This document shows, in pieces, positions 1 to 7,502 of a stretch of 45,084 bases of DNA. This DNA comes from Bacteroidaceae bacterium (GTDB taxonomy: Bacteria > Bacteroidota > Bacteroidia > Bacteroidales > Bacteroidaceae), in contig JAFXDL010000014.1 in assembly GCA_017516265.1 (NCBI GenBank), positions 1 to 45,084 on the forward strand. Reading direction: 5' to 3'. Under the pieces are notes generated by a model. It was not told where the DNA came from. It saw only the letters and a program-made list of their open reading frames with translations, and searched no databases. Positions within the stretch are counted from its first letter, which is position 1. Each line of letters begins with the position of its first letter. A program made the translations under genes and the position numbers.

Positions 1-332
1 CGGGGAATATCACGAATGCTGTACTGGCGTGAACGGAGAAGTTCTTTCGCATATTCCACCCGATAACTGTTGACCACCGTCTTCAAGTTGCATCCGAAAT
101 ACCGATTGACCGTCCCTGACAGGTAGGAAGTATTCGTGCCGACTATTAGACTGAATTTGGCCAAAGACAACTCGGGGTTCAGGTAAACCCTCTCTTCCTC
201 CAAATGGTACTTTACCTTATTATATAAGTCGGCCAGTTTGGACTCTTTGACCTCCTCAGATTCTCTTTCTCCATAGGATTTGGAGTCAGTCGGCTGACTG
301 TCAGATGTTAGTACTCTTTCTGCTTCTCTCAT
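1..332 (-). CDS. AraC-family transcriptional regulator, partial (N-terminal part visible)
   Basis: The reverse strand reads open from an ATG at 330-332 to the left edge, giving about 110 residues; the C-terminus is outside the window. A charged, Ser/Glu-rich N-terminal stretch of about 30 residues is followed by a segment typical of AraC-type DNA-binding domains: LSLAKFSLIVGTNTSYLSG is the first helix-turn-helix, then VNRYFG and a VNSYRVEYAKELL linker helix. In the usual two-HTH arrangement the second HTH would lie beyond the edge. The start is placed at the first in-frame ATG, about 30 bases downstream of a Bacteroidetes-type promoter. No sensory domain is visible, so it could be a stand-alone regulator or only the end of a longer protein with an earlier start. 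Its target genes cannot be inferred. Confidence 0.75.
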   Translation of the reverse strand, partial: MREAERVLTSDSQPTDSKSYGERESEEVKESKLADLYNKVKYHLEEERVYLNPELSLAKFSLIVGTNTSYLSGTVNRYFGCNLKTVVNSYRVEYAKELLRSRQYSIRDIP

Positions 333-360
333 CTTGAACGTTTTAAACAGATTTACGGGG

Positions 361-391
361 CAAAAGTAATATTGTTTTTGTAATTGAGCAA
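361..391 (-). promoter_or_regulatory. Bacteroidetes-type promoter for the AraC-like gene
   Basis: On the minus strand a TACTTTTG box (361-368) matches the Bacteroidetes -7 consensus TAnnTTTG. A TTG (389-391) lies 20 bases upstream, as expected for the -33 box. Transcription would begin near 355 and run leftward into the gene that starts at 332. Confidence 0.6.
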
Positions 392-458
392 GACTTTGTT
401 CTCCTAAAGAATAAGTAACGGTTGTAATATTTAAGATTCAGGAATTATTTTCATTGGA

Positions 459-1199
459 TTACCCATTTGTGACCCGTAGCCTTTCCCAGATGGGACGGGG
501 GATGAGGCGCCAGAAGAAGACTAGCAGACGGTAACGCCAGTCGATGATGCGGATGCGGTGGTGGTGCTTGAGGGCGTGGACGATGTCGCGGGCCACGGGC
601 TCGGCCTTCATCAGCAGCGGATAGCGGGCATCGCGCAGCAGGTCGGTGGCAACGAAGCCCGGGCGGATGTCTGTAAAGTCGATGGGCAGGTGTTGCAGGT
701 GTGCCAATTGGGACAGGGCTTGGATGTAGGTGTTCTGAAAACGTTTGGTGGCAGAGTAGGCCGGAGCGACTCCGATTCCCTTGGTTCCGGCTATGGAACT
801 GATGACTGCTATGTGTCCGCGGGCATCGCGTGTGGCATGTGCCTTGAAGTGGTTGAAGGCGTAGGTGACCATGCGTACGAATCCCTCACCATTGGTACGG
901 GCGGTGCGCATCTCTATGTCGGGGTCGAGGGTGGCATTCTGGAATCCGATGCCGCTACTGTGGAAGTAGAGCTCCATTCCCCCCAGTTCGTCAATGAGGC
1001 TTTGCAGACGGGTAGGGGCATCCGTGTCTGTCACATCCAGTACGGCTGTCTTTACTTGGCCTTCGGGAAATTCGGCTTGCAGTGATTGCAGCAACTCTTC
1101 ACGACGACCGGCAATGCCTATCTGCCAGCCGTCTTTGGCCAACAAGCGGGCCACTTCGCGTCCGATACCAGAGGTGGCACCGATGATGATAGCTCTCAT
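459..1199 (-). CDS. SDR-family NAD(P)-dependent oxidoreductase
   Basis: A 246-residue classical short-chain dehydrogenase/reductase. The N-terminus carries the dinucleotide-binding motif GATSGIG (residues 7-13). The catalytic triad is visible as Ser135 in ISSIAG and Tyr148/Lys152 in YSATK. Length and motif order fit the cytosolic classical SDR class. The C-terminal end (FFWRLIPRPIW) is hydrophobic and may touch the membrane. The substrate cannot be told from sequence. It is last in a minus-strand run yicC-gmk-nadD-SDR, separated from nadD by a repeat element. The start is the ATG at 1197-1199, only six residues before the glycine motif, so no earlier start is likely. Confidence 0.9.
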   Translation of the reverse strand: MRAIIIGATSGIGREVARLLAKDGWQIGIAGRREELLQSLQAEFPEGQVKTAVLDVTDTDAPTRLQSLIDELGGMELYFHSSGIGFQNATLDPDIEMRTARTNGEGFVRMVTYAFNHFKAHATRDARGHIAVISSIAGTKGIGVAPAYSATKRFQNTYIQALSQLAHLQHLPIDFTDIRPGFVATDLLRDARYPLLMKAEPVARDIVHALKHHHRIRIIDWRYRLLVFFWRLIPRPIWERLRVTNG

Positions 1200-1205
1200 G
1201 ATTTA

Positions 1206-1348
1206 AGTCCCCTGTAGCCCCCTCTAACTTCCCCAAAGGGGGAGGATTCAAAGACCGAGAGTATTGGGGGATGTTTTTAAGTTATTACTGTTTATTTATT
1301 CAAATCATTTTAAACTCCCTCTCCTTTGGGGAGGGCTGGGGTGGGGCC
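1206..1348. repeat. Hairpin-ended mini-element, copy A (SDR/nadD junction)
   Basis: The left part (about 1206-1245) contains GCCCCCTCTAACTTCCCC followed by AAAGGGGGAGG. The middle is AT-rich with AAGTTATTACTG and TTTATTTATT. The right part (about 1313-1346) holds CTCCTTTGGGGAGGG. The ends are G/C-rich hairpins in opposite orientation. The same architecture recurs at 1904-2051 and 6651-6768. The right end lies inside the last codons of nadD. Confidence 0.65.
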
Positions 1349-1896
1349 ACCTCTTCCCAAACCTCCTTCGGCAGAAAGTACCTCACATCTTTTCCCTCCC
1401 GCAGTGACTGCCGGATGAAGGTGGAGCTGATTTCCAACAGGGGGGTGTCAACCAGACGGACGTTCGGGGGGAGGGTCTCTTCCTTGATGGGGTAGTCGGG
1501 GCGTGGATAGATGAGCAACTGGTTTTCGGCCAACAGTTCATCGTGCTTGTACCAACGGGGGAAGACCTGCCAATTGTCGCTACCGATGATAAGGGTGAAT
1601 TCATGCTCGGGGTAGCTTTGCCGGAGGGCTCGCAGGGTGTTCACCATGTAGCTGGGGCGTGGCAGATGGAACTCAAAGTCCGAGGCACGGAACTTGCTGT
1701 ATCCTTTGATGGAGAGCCTGACCAGTTCGAGGCGCAGTTCGTCGGGCCACAGGTCGTCACGTTCCTTCAGCGGGTTGTGGGGCGAGACGAGGAACCACAC
1801 TTCATCTACTTTGCCGTATTCGCAAAGGTAGTTGGCCAGGGCCAGGTGTCCGATGTGTATGGGGTTGAAGGAACCTCCGAAGATGCCGATGTTCAT
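1300..1896 (-). CDS. nadD: Nicotinate-nucleotide adenylyltransferase
   Basis: NadD transfers AMP from ATP to nicotinate mononucleotide, making deamido-NAD in the cytoplasm. The start at 1896 gives [18 protein letters not shown], which places the nucleotidyltransferase GGSFNP and HIGH motifs at residues 7-17; the open frame extends 13 codons upstream but those codons come from a repeat. The C-terminal ISSTFIR motif is present. Length is 198 residues, normal for the family. The last roughly dozen residues ([15 protein letters not shown]) are encoded by the hairpin mini-element rather than by typical nadD sequence. It follows yicC and gmk on the same strand, a gene order common in Bacteroidales. 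Confidence 0.95.
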   Translation of the reverse strand: MNIGIFGGSFNPIHIGHLALANYLCEYGKVDEVWFLVSPHNPLKERDDLWPDELRLELVRLSIKGYSKFRASDFEFHLPRPSYMVNTLRALRQSYPEHEFTLIIGSDNWQVFPRWYKHDELLAENQLLIYPRPDYPIKEETLPPNVRLVDTPLLEISSTFIRQSLREGKDVRYFLPKEVWEEVAPPQPSPKEREFKMI

Positions 1897-1903
1897 AAGG
1901 TAA

Positions 1904-2051
1904 AAGCCCCTTGTAGCCCCCTCTGACTCCCCCAAAGGGGGAGGAATTAAAGAATCTACAGTTACTGGGGAAATAAGTTATTACTATTTATTTGTTTAGG
2001 TAGAGGCCTTAGAGTTCGCTCTTCCCCCCTTCGGGGGGATTGAGGGGGGCC
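1904..2051. repeat. Hairpin-ended mini-element, copy B (nadD/gmk junction)
   Basis: The left end (about 1913-1943) reads GCCCCCTCTGACTCCCCC then AAAGGGGGAGG. The middle again contains AAGTTATTACTATTTATTTG. The right end (about 2018-2050) has CTTCCCCCCTTCGGGGGG then GAGGGGGGCC. The right end encodes the last residues of Gmk, and the left end abuts the nadD start. Layout matches copies A and C. Confidence 0.65.
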
Positions 2052-2605
2052 AAAAACTCCCGTATTACTCGCAGCGCTTCGGCCTTGGCTGTCTCCAAGT
2101 CGTCGTTGATGATCACCACATCGAACTTGGAGGCGAAGCTCAGTTCGTATGCCGCTTTAGCAATGCGGCTTTCGATGACGTCGGGAGCATCCGTGCCACG
2201 GCCTTCCAAGCGGTGGCGGAGTTCCTCGATGCTGGGAGGCTGGATGAATACAGAGAGGGCACGGTCGCCATAGAACTGTTTGATGTTGCAGCCGCCCACG
2301 ACATCTACGTCGAAGATGACGTTCTGTCCGGCATTCAACTGATTCTCCACTTGTGACTTCAAGGTGCCGTAGAAGCGGTCCTGATAGACCTCTTCGTATT
2401 CCAGGAACTCGTTGTCCGCAATGCGTTGGCGGAACTCCTCGGGAGTGAGGAAGAAATATTCCACCCCGTGCTGTTCCTGTCCGCGTGGCGGACGGCTGGT
2501 GGCCGAGATGGAGAATGCCAGATGCAGGTCTTGCTCCAGCAGATAGTTGATGATGGTGGATTTGCCTGACCCTGATGGGGCAGAGAAGATAATCAGTTTG
2601 TTCAT
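2009..2605 (-). CDS. gmk: Guanylate kinase
   Basis: Gmk phosphorylates GMP to GDP using ATP in the cytoplasm. The P-loop APSGSGKST is at residues 9-17. The GMP-binding region follows: SATSRPPRGQEQHGVEY, then FLEYEEVYQDRFYGT. DVDVVGG and the lid sequence (EGRGTD) are also present. Length (198) is slightly above the bacterial norm because the last dozen residues (LAPLNPPEGGKSEL) come from the adjacent hairpin mini-element. It sits between yicC and nadD on the same strand. Confidence 0.95.
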   Translation of the reverse strand: MNKLIIFSAPSGSGKSTIINYLLEQDLHLAFSISATSRPPRGQEQHGVEYFFLTPEEFRQRIADNEFLEYEEVYQDRFYGTLKSQVENQLNAGQNVIFDVDVVGGCNIKQFYGDRALSVFIQPPSIEELRHRLEGRGTDAPDVIESRIAKAAYELSFASKFDVVIINDDLETAKAEALRVIREFLAPLNPPEGGKSEL

Positions 2606-2648
2606 ATTTCTACATTGATTGAGCCTTGAATCTTGTAATACTTCCTAC

Positions 2649-2686
2649 TCTGCTCTATCCCCCTTTGGGGGAGTCGGAGTAGGCCT
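2649..2686. repeat. Partial copy of the hairpin mini-element (gmk/yicC junction)
   Basis: CTACTCTGCTCTATCCCCC followed by TTTGGGGGAGTCGGAGTAGG forms one long hairpin directly after the yicC stop codon. It resembles one end of the elements at 1206, 1904 and 6651; no second end is visible here. Confidence 0.5.
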
Positions 2687-3559
2687 TTACATTACATTCA
2701 AAACTTGTTCCTTGATTTGCTCCAGTTCGTCCTTCATCTTCACCACGATGTTCTGCATTTCAGCCTGGTTGCTCTTGCTGCCTGTGGTGTTGATTTCACG
2801 TCCCATTTCCTGTGCTATGAATCCCAGTTTCTTGCCTTGGCCTTGTCCTTCCTGCATGGTTTGGCGGAAGTAGGCCAAGTGGTTGGTGAGGCGCTGTTTC
2901 TCTTCGTTGATATCCAGCTTCTCGATGTAGTAGATGAGTTCTTGCTCCAAGCGGTTCTTGTCGTACTCCACGGGCAGTTTTTGCAGGTTCTCCACGATGC
3001 GGTCGCGTATCTTCTGCACGCGCTCAGTCTCGTATGGCTCAATCTCCTTCATCAGAGCGGCAATGTTGTCCAGCTTTTCTTCAAACTTGCTTGCCAGTGC
3101 TTTTCCTTCCTGTTTGCGGAAATCCACCAGTTGGTTCACGGCCTCTTCCACTACAGTATGAGCCACAGCCCACTCCTCGTCCGAGAGTTCCTGTACCTCC
3201 ACCCGTGTCATCACATCGGGCATACGCAGCAGGGTGCTGAACCACTCTTCGGGTTGGGGGATGCCGTATTGCTCGGCAATGCCTTTGATTTGTGCATAGT
3301 AGTTGCCCACCAGTGCCCCGTTGATGGGTGTGGCAGCCTCGGTAGCCTCTTTTTCCACCCACAGGTTGAAGTCAACCTTGCCGCGCTCCAGTGCCTTGCT
3401 GATGATGGTGCGTATCTCCATCTCCTTTTCGCGGTAGAGAGGGACTATACGGGTGCTCAAATCCAGCGCTTTACTGTTTAGCGAGCGTATCTCGGCAAAG
3501 ATTTTCTTGTCGCCGTATGTGGCCATGGCCTTGCCGTAGCCGGTCATTGATTGTATCAT
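2687..3559 (-). CDS. YicC/YloC-family endoribonuclease
   Basis: A 290-residue member of the YicC family, whose characterised members are endoribonucleases acting on RNA. The N-terminal family signature MTGYGKA and EIRSLNSKALDLSTRI is clear. The C-terminal DUF1732 segment includes the acidic EQELIYYIEKLDINEEKQRL stretch and GKKLGFIAQEMGREINTTGSK. Helical, charged sequence fills the middle. It is the first gene of the minus-strand run and lies directly upstream of gmk, a conserved pairing. A TACATTTG box at 3590-3597 is a likely -7 element, but its -33 partner is weak. Confidence 0.92.
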   Translation of the reverse strand: MIQSMTGYGKAMATYGDKKIFAEIRSLNSKALDLSTRIVPLYREKEMEIRTIISKALERGKVDFNLWVEKEATEAATPINGALVGNYYAQIKGIAEQYGIPQPEEWFSTLLRMPDVMTRVEVQELSDEEWAVAHTVVEEAVNQLVDFRKQEGKALASKFEEKLDNIAALMKEIEPYETERVQKIRDRIVENLQKLPVEYDKNRLEQELIYYIEKLDINEEKQRLTNHLAYFRQTMQEGQGQGKKLGFIAQEMGREINTTGSKSNQAEMQNIVVKMKDELEQIKEQVLNVM

Positions 3560-3632
3560 ATCTTCGTATTATTGTTTGTTTATTGGCTGCAAATGTAGCA
3601 CTTTTTTTTAAAACTTCGGGCATTTATATACG

Positions 3633-3667
3633 AAAAAGCCAAGGAGGTCCTCGCGGTCGTCCTTGGC
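3633..3667 (-). terminator. Rho-independent terminator after the M56 gene
   Basis: On the minus strand GCCAAGGA (3660-3667) pairs with TCCTTGGC (3638-3645) and is followed by TTTTT (3633-3637). It lies between the end of the M56 gene (3842) and the start of yicC (3559), so it would stop blaI-M56 transcription before the next operon. Confidence 0.75.
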
Positions 3668-3736
3668 ATTAGCGCGCTATGATTAATTAACTACTTTGCT
3701 TTTAGCTTTTGTTTGAGTTTCGCAAGCTTGGGCTTT

Positions 3737-3804
3737 CGGGAGTGCAGGAGTGTAGATTTTTTTATCAAGGTATGGTGTCTGCACTCCTGCCTTCTACACT
3801 CCTA
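3737..3804. repeat. Micro-repeat island, AGGAGT dialect
   Basis: GGAGTGCAGGAGTGTAG (about 3739-3755) faces CTGCACTCCTGCC and CTACACTCCT (about 3779-3803). Together they form an imperfect hairpin built of 7-8 base units. Related islands lie near 17590, 25735, 29000, 43200 and 44110. It occupies the spacer between the terminator and the M56 gene. Confidence 0.6.
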
Positions 3805-3841
3805 AAACCATACTCCTCTGGTATATTTGCCTTTAACTCCT

Positions 3842-6634
3842 TTAGCTTTCCTTCTTAAAACGGAAGGATACAGGAATGGCGACACTGCCATTCACGGGTT
3901 TCCCGTTGAGCACAGCGGGTGTCCATCCTTCTTTGGGAAGCAGGTCGGCTACCCGGTGAGCCTCTTGAATCAGTGCATCGGGAGTTTCCAGGTGGTTCTT
4001 TCGGGTGATGTCGGTATATCCAATCAGCTTGCCCTCGGGGCTGATGAAGGCTTGCAACAGGACGTGTTCCTCGACCTTATCCGAAAGGTTCTTGTCAAAC
4101 CTCAGACGGTTTTGGAAGAAGTTCAGCATCGCTTCTCTGCCTTCAGGGTATTGGGCTCGGGTCGTCGGTTGCGATTCCACCACGATGGACTGTCCGTTGA
4201 CCACAGTGGTAAACTGCGTGCTTTTCCCCTTCCCGCTTGCCAACCGGAACTGTATGGGCAGTGTAAATTTCACGTTCACAGCTTGTCCTCGTTGTGTACC
4301 AGGCTTCCATGTAGGCATGGCATTGACCACGCGGATGGCTTCGGCATCCAGTTCGGGTGAGACGCTACGCATGATGGTAGGGTCACTGACTTCCCCCGTC
4401 TTTGTAATGACAAATTGTACGATGACGCGGCCTTGGATGCTGTCCCTCATGGCCTGTTCGGGATACTTGATGTTTTTGGAAATGAACTTCATCAGTTCGG
4501 CCATACCGCCGGGGAACTCGGGCATGTTCTCTACGACTTGGAAGACTTCGTCTGTGCTGTTGTTGTCTTGCTCGACAGGCAAATCATATACCGCTTTCAC
4601 ATTGCCTTTGCCTATTATGCGGATGTCGCCTTGCTCTTCGTCCTTAATGCCTTCAGATTCCAAGCTGAAGGAGATAGGAATGTTGTATTTGCAATCTACA
4701 GCCATGCCACGCTGGCGACCAGGTTTCCATGTGGGCATTGCTTTGATTACTCGGACGGCTTCGGCGTCCAAGGCGGGAGAAATGCCTTTTTTCACTTCAA
4801 TGTCGCGCAACTTCCCGTCTTTACCTACAACGAAAGAGACTATGACACGTCCCTGTTCACCATTCTGCTTGGCTTCGGCAGGATAGTTGAGGTTCTTGGC
4901 AAGGAACTTCATCAGTTCGGCATTACCGCCTGGGAACTCGGGCATCTCCTCCACAACCATGAAGACTGGTTCGGCATCGCCAAATTCCAAGTGTTCCTCT
5001 TGATATTGACGGACGGAGCCGTTCAGTTTCAAGTGGTCGACATTCTCCATATCCTCTGTTCGAAGCATGTCGAGAGTAAACTCTGTCGGATGCATCCTGA
5101 TCGTGTGTTCCATGTAGGGGACTTGTCCGTTAGGCATTTTGATGCCTACACTGTGCATACCAACGTAAGAGACATTGACGACCTCTTTGCTCGGGTCGAA
5201 CTCGATTTCGAAGCGTCCCTCTTTGTCGGACACAGTGCCGCGTCCGGTGCCGCGGACTACCACATTGGCTCCGTAGATCGGCTCGTTTGTCTCAGCATTT
5301 ATCAGACGGAAGCGCATTTTCATTCTTCCTTCCGTTGACTGGTGATAACTGATTCTCAGAACATAGATATTGCGAAGCGTCTCTTTCAGTTTCTCGAAAC
5401 TTTCCTTCGGAGCATTATTGTCAAGCTTCACGTTTACGGCAAGGTATTGTCCTCCACCGGCTTCTGTAAGTTTCCTGCGTTCGGTTTGGATGTAGTTGGC
5501 CACGTCGTCCAACGAGCCCTTCTTCAGTGTTCCACCCATACGGCCGTAGCTGTATTCGCCGGCATTGTTGACATGGACGGTGAACTTTTCGTTGGATTTT
5601 TCGTCTAAAGTTTGGTCATTTGCCAAAACTTCCGTACCTTTGGCCTCTGAAACGCCGTTACTGTTATTCGCGGCTTCAGTGTGGGCGAATGCTACCATTG
5701 AGATAGCGGCCAACGGGAGTACGTAGAGGTACTTCAACCGTGCCCATGGATGTGACTTTTCTTTCATCATCATAGTTAAACGTTTCTTCAATGAACTATG
5801 GTTAAGGCTGTTGGCAAGAGAGTAGAGCCTTGCGCCGACAGCCTTTTTTATAATCAATAACTGGTATTCCTTGGCATTGATTCCCCGGCGGAGCACGGTG
5901 TCGTCGGCCTCGTACTCGTGGATGTTCTGCAACTCCTGACGGAGTAGCCATGCCGCGGGATTGAACCACTGTGCCAGCAGGCAGACCTCAACCAAAAGAA
6001 GGTCCCATGAATGATGGTTGCTGATGTGCGCCTGTTCGTGAGCTACAATCTGACGCCCGTTTTCGCGGTAGTCCGTTTCAGAGATGACGATGTACTTCAT
6101 CCAGCTGAACGGGGCTATGTCCGATTGTGGGTGCAGATAGAGGCGGGTGCCGTCTTCAAGGCGCTGCATCCGTCCCTGTTTGAGCAGGCTGAAGAGACGG
6201 ACAAGCGAAGCCACATGGCGCACCAGCAGAAAGAGGATGCCTCCGATGTAGAGCAGGAAGAGGAGGTCGCCCCAATGTTCACTCAAGAACTCACCGAGTG
6301 AGAAGGCTGGTTCCATCGGTACGATGTCAGCTTCGGCCACGGAGATGGCGGCAAAATCCATGTCGCTCCAACTCACATCTATCGTGGCGGTTGTCGTTTC
6401 TGCCTCCTGTCCCGTCAGCCAATGTTCCCACCGCTGGTAGAGCTGGCTCAACAGCATAGGTTCCTCGGTGGTGATGCGGCAGGTAGGGATGACTACCGAT
6501 GCCAGCAGGATGCTGATGAGCGCCATGCGGTTGAAGCGGTGGAATGTCTCGCGGCTGAGCAATACCATGTAGAATGGGTAGAACAGCGTCAGACAGAGCA
6601 CCGACTTCATCAGGTATAGGAAAAAGGTGGTCAT
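3842..6634 (-). CDS. M56-family metallopeptidase with CarboxypepD-like and TonB C-terminal domains (BlaR1-like sensor)
   Basis: A 930-residue inner-membrane protein when started at 6634 (MTTFFLYLMKS); the open frame runs 13 codons further up but these are repeat sequence. The N-terminal half has several membrane segments (about 3-25, 35-52, 120-140, 215-235) and an M56 zinc site, HEQAH near residue 200, followed by EYEAD. A carboxypeptidase-like regulatory fold follows (NAETNEPIYGANVVVRGTG). Next are two clear TonB_C domains, each with EFPGG, GRVIV and PTWKPG motifs, and a third degenerate one that keeps the fold pattern but lacks EFPGG. Characterised BlaR1/MecR1 relatives cleave a BlaI-type repressor on sensing a signal. 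The repressor gene lies just upstream, so these two probably form a signalling pair. What the TonB_C domains contact is unknown. Confidence 0.9.
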   Translation of the reverse strand: MTTFFLYLMKSVLCLTLFYPFYMVLLSRETFHRFNRMALISILLASVVIPTCRITTEEPMLLSQLYQRWEHWLTGQEAETTTATIDVSWSDMDFAAISVAEADIVPMEPAFSLGEFLSEHWGDLLFLLYIGGILFLLVRHVASLVRLFSLLKQGRMQRLEDGTRLYLHPQSDIAPFSWMKYIVISETDYRENGRQIVAHEQAHISNHHSWDLLLVEVCLLAQWFNPAAWLLRQELQNIHEYEADDTVLRRGINAKEYQLLIIKKAVGARLYSLANSLNHSSLKKRLTMMMKEKSHPWARLKYLYVLPLAAISMVAFAHTEAANNSNGVSEAKGTEVLANDQTLDEKSNEKFTVHVNNAGEYSYGRMGGTLKKGSLDDVANYIQTERRKLTEAGGGQYLAVNVKLDNNAPKESFEKLKETLRNIYVLRISYHQSTEGRMKMRFRLINAETNEPIYGANVVVRGTGRGTVSDKEGRFEIEFDPSKEVVNVSYVGMHSVGIKMPNGQVPYMEHTIRMHPTEFTLDMLRTEDMENVDHLKLNGSVRQYQEEHLEFGDAEPVFMVVEEMPEFPGGNAELMKFLAKNLNYPAEAKQNGEQGRVIVSFVVGKDGKLRDIEVKKGISPALDAEAVRVIKAMPTWKPGRQRGMAVDCKYNIPISFSLESEGIKDEEQGDIRIIGKGNVKAVYDLPVEQDNNSTDEVFQVVENMPEFPGGMAELMKFISKNIKYPEQAMRDSIQGRVIVQFVITKTGEVSDPTIMRSVSPELDAEAIRVVNAMPTWKPGTQRGQAVNVKFTLPIQFRLASGKGKSTQFTTVVNGQSIVVESQPTTRAQYPEGREAMLNFFQNRLRFDKNLSDKVEEHVLLQAFISPEGKLIGYTDITRKNHLETPDALIQEAHRVADLLPKEGWTPAVLNGKPVNGSVAIPVSFRFKKES

Positions 6635-6650
6635 TTGATTACAAGTTAGA

Positions 6651-6768
6651 AGCCTCTCCCTAACCCTCCCCAAAAGGGAGAGAACTGGAAATGCTACGTT
6701 TTTATTGTTTATTTATTATTCTCTTCTTGGGATTCTCCCCCTTGGGAGGAGTTAGAGGGGGCCTCCAC
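6651..6768. repeat. Hairpin-ended mini-element, copy C (blaI/M56 junction)
   Basis: The left end (about 6653-6682) reads CTCTCCCTAACCCTCCCC then AAAAGGGAGAG. The AT-rich middle contains TTTATTGTTTATTTATTATT. The right end (about 6733-6763) reads CTCCCCCTTGGGAGGAG then TTAGAGGGGGCC. The ends are inverted relative to each other over about 28 bases. The right end supplies the last codons of the BlaI-like gene. Copies A and B have the same design. Confidence 0.65.
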
Positions 6769-7110
6769 CTGACGAATAAGGTCTTTTAGCTCGTCAAGGG
6801 ATATTTCTTCCTCTTTCACCAAGCTGGATACCAGACCCATGTAAGAGTTGTTGAAGTACTTGCTGATAACATTGCGCACGGTACGCTTGTGATACTCGTT
6901 GCGGCTGACAAGCGGATAGTACTGGTATGACACACCAAAGGCACGGTGCCCGATGTAGCCCTCGTCCTCCAAAATGCGTACGAAGGTGGATACAGTGTTG
7001 AAGTGAGGCTTCGGGTCATCGTAGTGCTGGAGCATTTCCTTCACAAACATGGGGCCATTGTCCCACAACAGATTCATGATAATCTCTTCTTTCGGACTCA
7101 GATTTTTCAT
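6709..7110 (-). CDS. BlaI/MecI/CopY-family transcriptional repressor
   Basis: A 133-residue penicillinase-repressor-type regulator. The winged-helix domain spans about residues 1-75 (LSPKEEIIMNLLWDNGPMFV; NTVSTFVRILEDEGYI; YQYYPLVSRNEY). It is followed by the helical dimerisation region (NVISKYFNNSYMGLVSSLV...ISLDELKDLI). In this family the repressor is cleaved by a partner M56 protease, which is encoded immediately downstream. The final residues (APSNSSQGGESQEENNK) are encoded by a hairpin mini-element and are unlike family C-termini. Two palindromes upstream (7158-7195) are likely autoregulatory operators. Confidence 0.93.
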   Translation of the reverse strand: MKNLSPKEEIIMNLLWDNGPMFVKEMLQHYDDPKPHFNTVSTFVRILEDEGYIGHRAFGVSYQYYPLVSRNEYHKRTVRNVISKYFNNSYMGLVSSLVKEEEISLDELKDLIRQVEAPSNSSQGGESQEENNK

Positions 7111-7157
7111 TGTTTTCTCTCTTTTACGGGTTGTAAACTAAACTCTCGCTGCAAAGG

Positions 7158-7195
7158 AACGAAAGTTTTACGTTATAGAACGAATATTTCTCGTT
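7158..7195. promoter_or_regulatory. Tandem operator-like palindromes upstream of blaI
   Basis: Two 17-base imperfect palindromes, AACGAAAGTTTTACGTT (7158-7174) and AACGAATATTTCTCGTT (7179-7195), lie 21 bases apart start to start, about two helical turns. Both have AACGAA and CGTT ends. The first abuts a -7-like TTCCTTTG on the minus strand (7151-7158). Bound repressor would block transcription of blaI and the M56 gene. That BlaI binds here is inference from position and symmetry. Confidence 0.65.
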
Positions 7196-7266
7196 AAAAG
7201 ATGTAAAGAGGGAGAAAAAAGAGAGAAAAAAGGGTGTTTGGTTGTGGAGAAAGCGGTTCGGAGTTC

Positions 7267-7490
7267 AGGAAAAGTTCAAGGTTTAAGGTTTAAGGTTTAA
7301 AGTTCAATAAAGTTCAAGGTTTAAGGTTCAAGGTTCAAGACGAAGCGGATGCACACCCTCAATAAATGTCGCCCAACCATTCTTTTGGCAGGCAGACCCT
7401 GCCCCTATGGCAAACGAATGGGTGCACATTCTTGAACTTTAAACCTTAAACTTTGAACCTTAAACCTTGAACCTTGAACCTTAAACCATA
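7267..7490. repeat. Micro-repeat island, GGTTCAA/GGTTTAA dialect, in a 392-base gap
   Basis: The gap 7111-7502 holds no gene. A left arm (about 7272-7340) is made of heptamers GGTTTAA, GGTTCAA and AGTTCAA. A right arm (about 7430-7488) carries the reverse complements (TTGAACC, TTAAACC). The arms could pair over roughly 60 bases. The intervening 90 bases contain smaller inverted segments, such as GGCAG facing CTGCC and CACACCC facing GGGTGCAC. Other traces of this dialect occur at about 8614-8632, 43092-43145 and 44606-44620. Confidence 0.7.
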
Positions 7491-7502
7491 TTCTTGCCTT
7501 TA

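Noticed and set aside
2705-3481. A 258-codon plus-strand frame
   Set aside because: Antisense to yicC; Leu/His-rich composition typical of a shadow frame.
4415-5338. A 307-codon plus-strand frame within the M56 gene
   Set aside because: Antisense to the TonB_C repeats, with repeated shadow motifs and no start signals.
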